Shown here piece after piece: positions 6,033-10,000 of a stretch of 10,000 nt of DNA; position 1 is the stretch's first letter; every line of letters starts with the position of its first letter. Made by a program: the position numbers and the translations under genes. Below the pieces are notes generated by a model that was given only the letters and a program-made list of their open reading frames with translations, was not told the origin of the DNA and did not search any database. The stretch comes from Chloroflexota bacterium (GTDB lineage Bacteria; Chloroflexota; Anaerolineae; Anaerolineales; Villigracilaceae), in assembly GCA_020217065.1 (NCBI GenBank), contig JAIWOB010000007.1, positions 1 to 10,000 of the forward strand, given 5' to 3'.

Positions 6033-7853
6033 ATGGCAAAGGAATACCATTATCAATGGGCTTGGGAGCTGAACGCCCCGCCCGAAGCGCTGTGGTCCCT
6101 TGTTTCGGACACCAATCGCTTCAACCGCGATACGGGACTTCCCCCCGTGCAGTTTTTGGGCGTAGAGAACGGCGCCAGAATCGTCAGATTCAAAATCCCC
6201 ATACTGAATATCGAATGGGAGGAAAAACCCTTTGAGTGGTTTTATCCTTATCGTTTTGGAATTCTGCGGCGTTACCGCAGAGGACCGCTTTCGGAAATGC
6301 GCGTGGAGTGCCGCCTCGCGCCGCGCGAGCCGTCCGGCTCTCTGCTGACGTATGAACTCTCTGTCAAAACCGCAGGCAGGCTGGGGGATGCGCTCGTCCC
6401 TCTGGCGGCGGTATTTTTTGGCGTTAAACAATTCATCGAAAAAAACGGCTTCGGCGAAGTCTTCAAAGCCTATGACCGCATCGCCTCGCAAAACGCCCTC
6501 CCGCTCGAAGCCATTCGCCCCCTGCCTCCGTCGCCTGCCAGCCGCGCCAGGCTTGACGCCATGCGCGAAACCCTGAAAAGCCAGGGCGTTAATTCCGCGC
6601 TTCTCGACCGCCTTCAGGACTTTCTTCTCCGCGCCGATGATTTCTCGCTCCAGCGGATTCGCCCCTACGCCCTCGCCGACGCCTGGGGACTGGCGCGGCG
6701 CTCCGTGCTGGAAGCCTTCCTGCGCGCCACCCGCGCCGGCTATCTCGACATGTATTGGGACCTGCTCTGTCCCGAATGCCGCGGGGTTGCGGAGGAACAT
6801 CGTAAGTTAGGAGACCTTCACGGGGCGGTCCACTGCAACACCTGCCGTATTGACTTCGACTTGAACTTCGACCATAACGTTGAAGTTATCTTCCGCCCCA
6901 ATCCCACCGTCCGCCTGGTGGAAACGGCGATGGAATTCTGCGTCGGAAGCCCGCAGCGCCAGCCTCACATCGTGTTTTCGATGGTCGTGCCCCCACGCGA
7001 GGAACTTCCCTTTTCCACCATGCTTGTCGAAGGGAAATATTCCCTGCGCTCTCCGCAAATTCCGGGCTCCCAGTTGGCGCAGGCGGTGAAGGGCGGCGCG
7101 GAACAAGTCAATTTTTACGTCAACAACAAGGGCTGGGAGGCGGGAATCGCCATCGTCGGGCTTAAGCCTTCCATTCGTCTCGTCAACCAGACAGACGAAG
7201 CTCAAGTTGTGGAACTGGCTCACACGGCATGGTCCGACCAGGCGGCAACCGCCGCCGACGTAACCGTTCTTCAGGCGTTCCGCGACCTGTTTTCAAGCGA
7301 AGCGCTGCGTTCCGGCGAGCAAATCTCCGTCGGCGCCGCCACCTTGATGTTTACCGACCTGCGGAATTCGACGAGATTATATCGGGAGATTGGCGACGCG
7401 CCGGCTTTCGGGCGCGTGCGCGAACACTTCGAAATTCTTGAAGAGGCAATCGCCGCGGAAGGCGGCTCTGTGGTGAAGACCATGGGCGACGCCGTTATGG
7501 CGGTGTTTCGTAAGCCGCTTTCCGCCGTGCGCGCCGTGTGGAGCGTGCAAAAGGAAATCGCCGCCCGCAGCAGACCAACCCTCTTTCTCAAGGTCGGGAT
7601 TCATCACGGTCCGTGCATTGCGGTCAAACTGAACGACAAGCTGGACTATTTCGGCTCCACGGTCAACATCGCAGCCCGCCTGCCGTCTTTCTCCGCAGGC
7701 GGCGAAGCGGTCATCTCGGAAGCGATTCGAAACGACGAAGAAGTGGGCGAATTCCTCGAAAAAAACGCGCCGCTGAATTCCGTGACGCGCTTCCAGGGGG
7801 ATATTCGCGGTTACGACCAGTCCCTGCCCCTGTGGAAAATCAGGCTGGGTTAA
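6033..7853 (+). CDS. Class III adenylate cyclase with N-terminal SRPBCC domain and zinc-ribbon-like region
   Basis: This 606-residue soluble protein likely converts ATP to cAMP. Residues about 5-150 look like an SRPBCC/START-type fold (WAWELNAPPEALWSLVSDTNRF at the start), which in other proteins binds hydrophobic ligands. Residues 246-271 carry CPEC and CNTC (Cys246, 249, 268, 271), a probable zinc ribbon. This middle region resembles what I recall as DUF5939, which accompanies cyclases; I could not verify that. The catalytic domain runs from about 430 to 606. Metal-binding Asp442 (FTDLRNST) and Asp486 (KTMGDAVMAVF) are present. The adenine-selecting pair Lys482 and Asp538 (DYFG) is present, as are the transition-state residues Asn545 and Arg549 (STVNIAAR). 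The set is complete, so a single chain should form two active sites as a homodimer. The ATG at 6033 is preferred: an in-frame stop lies at 6000, and only a weak AGGGG (6016-6020) precedes it. It follows the cNMP-domain transporter gene by 46 bases. Confidence 0.9.
   Translation: MAKEYHYQWAWELNAPPEALWSLVSDTNRFNRDTGLPPVQFLGVENGARIVRFKIPILNIEWEEKPFEWFYPYRFGILRRYRRGPLSEMRVECRLAPREPSGSLLTYELSVKTAGRLGDALVPLAAVFFGVKQFIEKNGFGEVFKAYDRIASQNALPLEAIRPLPPSPASRARLDAMRETLKSQGVNSALLDRLQDFLLRADDFSLQRIRPYALADAWGLARRSVLEAFLRATRAGYLDMYWDLLCPECRGVAEEHRKLGDLHGAVHCNTCRIDFDLNFDHNVEVIFRPNPTVRLVETAMEFCVGSPQRQPHIVFSMVVPPREELPFSTMLVEGKYSLRSPQIPGSQLAQAVKGGAEQVNFYVNNKGWEAGIAIVGLKPSIRLVNQTDEAQVVELAHTAWSDQAATAADVTVLQAFRDLFSSEALRSGEQISVGAATLMFTDLRNSTRLYREIGDAPAFGRVREHFEILEEAIAAEGGSVVKTMGDAVMAVFRKPLSAVRAVWSVQKEIAARSRPTLFLKVGIHHGPCIAVKLNDKLDYFGSTVNIAARLPSFSAGGEAVISEAIRNDEEVGEFLEKNAPLNSVTRFQGDIRGYDQSLPLWKIRLG
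7850..7853. other. Shared TTAA: overlapping stop codons of convergent genes
   Basis: The cyclase stop is TAA at 7851-7853 on the + strand. The glycosyltransferase stop is TAA on the - strand, from bases 7850-7852. The two share the palindrome TTAA, so the coding regions overlap by 4 bases and there is no intergenic space for a terminator. I see no hairpin followed by a T-run near this point on either strand. Confidence 0.9.
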
Positions 7854-9064
7854 CTTTCAGCGGCAAGCCCTTCCAAAAAAACGACCAGCCTTTGGGCGAT
7901 GCCTGAGCGGCTGAAGTTTTCCTCCAGATATTTTCGCCCGCGCAGCCCCATGAGGCGGCTTTGCTGCGGGTCTGCGGCAAGTTTGCGAATGGCGTCCGCC
8001 AGTTGCGCGGCGTTTCCGGGGGCGGCAAAAATCCCACACCCGGCGGCTTCCACCGCCTCGCGAATGACCCCGTCAATTGCCAGAGCCACAGGTCTTCCAG
8101 CCGCCATATAATCGAACACCTTATTGGGGTAGGTGGTCTTGTATTCGTCGAGCGGCTTGAGGATGGCAATGCAAGCGTCCGCCGCCGCCAGTGCCGCCGC
8201 CATCTCCGCCTTCGGCACGGGGGGCAAAAAGGTCGCGTTTTTCAAATTCATATTCTTTGCCCGCGCTTGCAATGCAGGCTTTTCCTTGCCGTCGCCCAGG
8301 AAGACGATGTGAATCCGGCTTTCGTCCTCCAGCAGGCGGGCTGCGTCCAGCGCGACGTTGAGGTCGTTGGACATGCCGTGCGCGCCCGCATACAAGGCGA
8401 TAAATTTCCCTTCAAGCCGATTGTCTTTTCTGAAAGAGGAACCGTCGTCTTGCGGGTCAAACATCGAAGGGTCCGCGCCGTTGGGAATTAATTCCACGCC
8501 CTTCGCGCCCCGCCCCAAGACGTGATTCAAAAACCCTGGGCTGTTTACCATCACCCGTTCCGCGCGACGGTAAAGAAAACGCTCCAACCATTCGGAAAGG
8601 GCAATCAAAACGGGATTCTTCAACACGCCCACGGCAATTGCAAACTGGGGCCACAAGTCGCGCACTTCAAAGAGGAATTTCGCCCGCTTAATTCGCGCCA
8701 GCGCCCAGGCTGTGACGCCCTGAAAGATGGGCGGCGAAGTTCCCCACACCAAATGAACATTCCGGACGCCCAACCCAAGCCAGAAGGAAGAAATCATAAA
8801 TGAGAAGAAGGCAAGGAGGCGGTGAAAGAAGGATTTATGATGCGCGCCATATACGGCTGCGCGCAGAATGACGACGCCGTTTTCTCTTTTTTCGCCTTGC
8901 GCCTTTTCAGATAACGCGGGACGCCCCGTGATATAACTGACGGGAGAGGCAATCACCGTCACCTGATGTCCTCTGGCGGCAAGCAGGCGAGCAAATTCGT
9001 AGTGACGCGTTCCGCCGGGTTCTTCAAGAGACGCAAACGCTTGATGGACGATAAGGATATGCAT
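7850..9064 (-). CDS. Glycosyltransferase family 4, WbuB-like
   Basis: This 404-residue GT-B fold enzyme probably transfers a sugar from a nucleotide-sugar donor to a lipid-linked or polysaccharide acceptor at the cytoplasmic face of the membrane. The N-terminal acceptor-side lobe begins MHILIVHQAF and carries EEPGGTRHYEFARLLAARGH (14-33), typical of WbuB-like family members. FEVRDLWPQFAI (132-143) follows. The donor-side lobe starts near 220 (FIALYAGAHG, then IVFLGDGKEK) and ends with YPNKVFDYMAAGRPVALAID (312-331), the nucleotide-sugar-binding region of the family. Hydrophobic residues 79-100 may associate with the membrane. Donor and acceptor cannot be read from the sequence. The ATG at 9064 fits the family's N-terminus. 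It starts 16 bases after ribF on the same strand, so the two are likely co-transcribed, although ribF is a housekeeping gene and the pairing need not be functional. No other cell-surface gene is visible in the window. Confidence 0.88.
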   Translation of the reverse strand: MHILIVHQAFASLEEPGGTRHYEFARLLAARGHQVTVIASPVSYITGRPALSEKAQGEKRENGVVILRAAVYGAHHKSFFHRLLAFFSFMISSFWLGLGVRNVHLVWGTSPPIFQGVTAWALARIKRAKFLFEVRDLWPQFAIAVGVLKNPVLIALSEWLERFLYRRAERVMVNSPGFLNHVLGRGAKGVELIPNGADPSMFDPQDDGSSFRKDNRLEGKFIALYAGAHGMSNDLNVALDAARLLEDESRIHIVFLGDGKEKPALQARAKNMNLKNATFLPPVPKAEMAAALAAADACIAILKPLDEYKTTYPNKVFDYMAAGRPVALAIDGVIREAVEAAGCGIFAAPGNAAQLADAIRKLAADPQQSRLMGLRGRKYLEENFSRSGIAQRLVVFLEGLAAES

Positions 9065-9073
9065 GAAGACGAT

Positions 9074-9089
9074 GGACGGTTTACCGTCC
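9074..9089 (-). promoter_or_regulatory. Hairpin over the ribF stop codon, touching the glycosyltransferase Shine-Dalgarno
   Basis: Read on the - strand, GGACGG (9089-9084) pairs with CCGTCC (9079-9074) around a four-base loop TAAA. This loop contains the ribF stop codon TAA (9083-9081). The only good Shine-Dalgarno sequence, GGAGG (9092-9088), overlaps the 5' arm by two bases and is 23 bases from the ATG at 9064, too far in linear distance. If the stem forms, it shortens the effective distance; if ribosomes finishing ribF melt it, they could reinitiate. Both are inferences. There is no T-run after it, so it is not a classical terminator. Confidence 0.45.
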
Positions 9090-10000
9090 TCCGTTCTCGG
9101 CGTTTAATAACAGGCTGCGGGTTTTCTCCACGTCCTCCTGGATTTTCCAAATCAACGCCTGCGCCGATTCGAAGCGAATTTCGTCGCGAATGCGGGAAAC
9201 GAACTCCACTTTCAACCATCGTCCGTAAATATCGCGGTCAAAATCCAGCAGATAGGCTTCGAGGCTGGGAGTCTTTCGTTCCGGCGTGAAGGTGGGATTG
9301 AATCCGATATTGGTGGCAGCCATGAATCTTTCGCCGTCGAGGTTTGCCCAGCAAGCATAAATGCCGTTTGGGGGCATGGCTTTCTGCGGCGGGTAATTCA
9401 CGTTTGCGGTGGGAAAGTTGATGGAACGTCCACGCCTGGCGCCGTGCATGACTTCGCCCGCCAGGGCATAAGGATAACCGAGCAATTGCGCCGCCGCGCC
9501 AACGTTGCCGGTGGAAACCAGTTTACGAATTTCCGTGGATGAGATGACGCCGCTCTCGTCGCTCAGAGCGGGAATAATTTCGACTTCATACCCCAGTTCG
9601 CCGCCGATTTCCGCCAGACGCTGGGCGTTGCCCTCGCGCCCCCTGCCAAGAGCGAAGTCATAGCCAATCAAAAGACGTTTGAGACCCAGCGCCCGATGAA
9701 TACGAGACATGTATTCCAGCGCGGTAGAAGCAGCCAAATCGCGGGTAAAAGGCTGAGTAATAATAATATCCACCCCCAGCGCGCCCAGCAAGCCCGCCCT
9801 TTCATCGGGGGTGGTCAGGCATTTAATTTCCTGAGCGGCAAGAACGCTGGCGGGATGCGGGTTAAAGGTCAACACAACGGCGGGAGCGCCGGCTTGACGC
9901 GCTCCGCTGGTAAGGCGGCGAATAATTTCGCGATGTCCGCGATGAACGCCGTCAAAAACGCCAATCGTTAGCCACGCATTTTGAACGGAAACTTCTTCGA
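9081..10000 (-). CDS. ribF: Bifunctional FAD synthetase/riboflavin kinase, N-terminus cut by window edge
   Basis: RibF phosphorylates riboflavin to FMN and then adenylylates FMN to FAD in the cytoplasm. The frame is open to the window edge and gives 305 visible residues, against about 310 for the family, so only a few N-terminal residues are missing. The GTG at 9875 is internal: translation upstream of it reads LTIGVFDGVHRGH, with the nucleotidyltransferase HxGH motif at visible residues 19-22. Next come LTFNPHP (43-49), the flavin/ATP-site stretch GYDFALGRGREGN (112-124) and ISSTEIR (152-158). The C-terminal riboflavin kinase domain shows GARRGRSINFPTANV (about 186-200), with the PTAN motif, then NGIYA (211-215) and the catalytic-type Glu247 in LEAYLLDFDRDIYG. 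All motifs of both activities are intact. A glycosyltransferase gene follows 16 bases downstream on the same strand. Confidence 0.95.
   Translation of the reverse strand, partial: EEVSVQNAWLTIGVFDGVHRGHREIIRRLTSGARQAGAPAVVLTFNPHPASVLAAQEIKCLTTPDERAGLLGALGVDIIITQPFTRDLAASTALEYMSRIHRALGLKRLLIGYDFALGRGREGNAQRLAEIGGELGYEVEIIPALSDESGVISSTEIRKLVSTGNVGAAAQLLGYPYALAGEVMHGARRGRSINFPTANVNYPPQKAMPPNGIYACWANLDGERFMAATNIGFNPTFTPERKTPSLEAYLLDFDRDIYGRWLKVEFVSRIRDEIRFESAQALIWKIQEDVEKTRSLLLNAENGGR

Noticed and set aside
5889..6800. Open frame on the - strand (303 codons) spanning the transporter end and cyclase start
   Set aside because: It is antisense to two well-supported genes and shows no domain signal.
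7324..7853. Guanylate cyclase instead of adenylate cyclase
   Set aside because: The base-selecting residues are Lys482 and Asp538, the ATP-type pair; guanylate cyclases usually have Glu and Cys there.

Overview
The window reads as an ordinary bacterial chromosome segment. It is moderately GC-rich, densely packed, and has no gene-free stretch longer than 46 bases. The gene types (a WbuB-like GT4 glycosyltransferase, bifunctional RibF, SRPBCC-cyclase fusion, Npt/MFS-HEAT-cNMP fusion) and the codon style fit Chloroflexota, probably Anaerolineae. That taxonomic call is an inference from style, not from a marker gene. No RNA genes, mobile elements, CRISPR arrays or long repeats were seen.

Positions 1-7853 (+ strand) hold four co-directional genes that look like one transcription unit. 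They are the 3' part of a class I SAM-dependent methyltransferase (1-684), a Cache-HAMP membrane sensor with no output domain (704-2395), a 1194-residue Npt/MFS-like transporter fused to HEAT repeats and a cyclic-nucleotide-binding domain (2402-5986), and a class III adenylate cyclase with an N-terminal SRPBCC domain and a zinc-ribbon-like segment (6033-7853). Gaps are 19, 6 and 46 bases.

The last three genes suggest a cAMP circuit. An extracytoplasmic sensor sits beside a membrane carrier with a cyclic-nucleotide-binding tail and a soluble ATP-specific cyclase that could make the ligand. The complication is that the carrier's phosphate-binding cassette has His where Arg is expected, so cAMP may not be its ligand or the domain may be constitutive. 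The cyclic-nucleotide-binding domain also has its own in-frame ATG behind a well-placed Shine-Dalgarno sequence, so it may be made separately as well.

Positions 7850-10000 (- strand) hold a convergent pair, transcribed right to left: ribF (FAD synthetase/riboflavin kinase, cut at its N-terminus by the window edge), then a GT4 glycosyltransferase 16 bases downstream. The cyclase and glycosyltransferase genes meet tail to tail and share the palindrome TTAA as their overlapping stop codons. A hairpin spans the ribF stop codon and touches the Shine-Dalgarno sequence of the glycosyltransferase gene, which suggests translational coupling.
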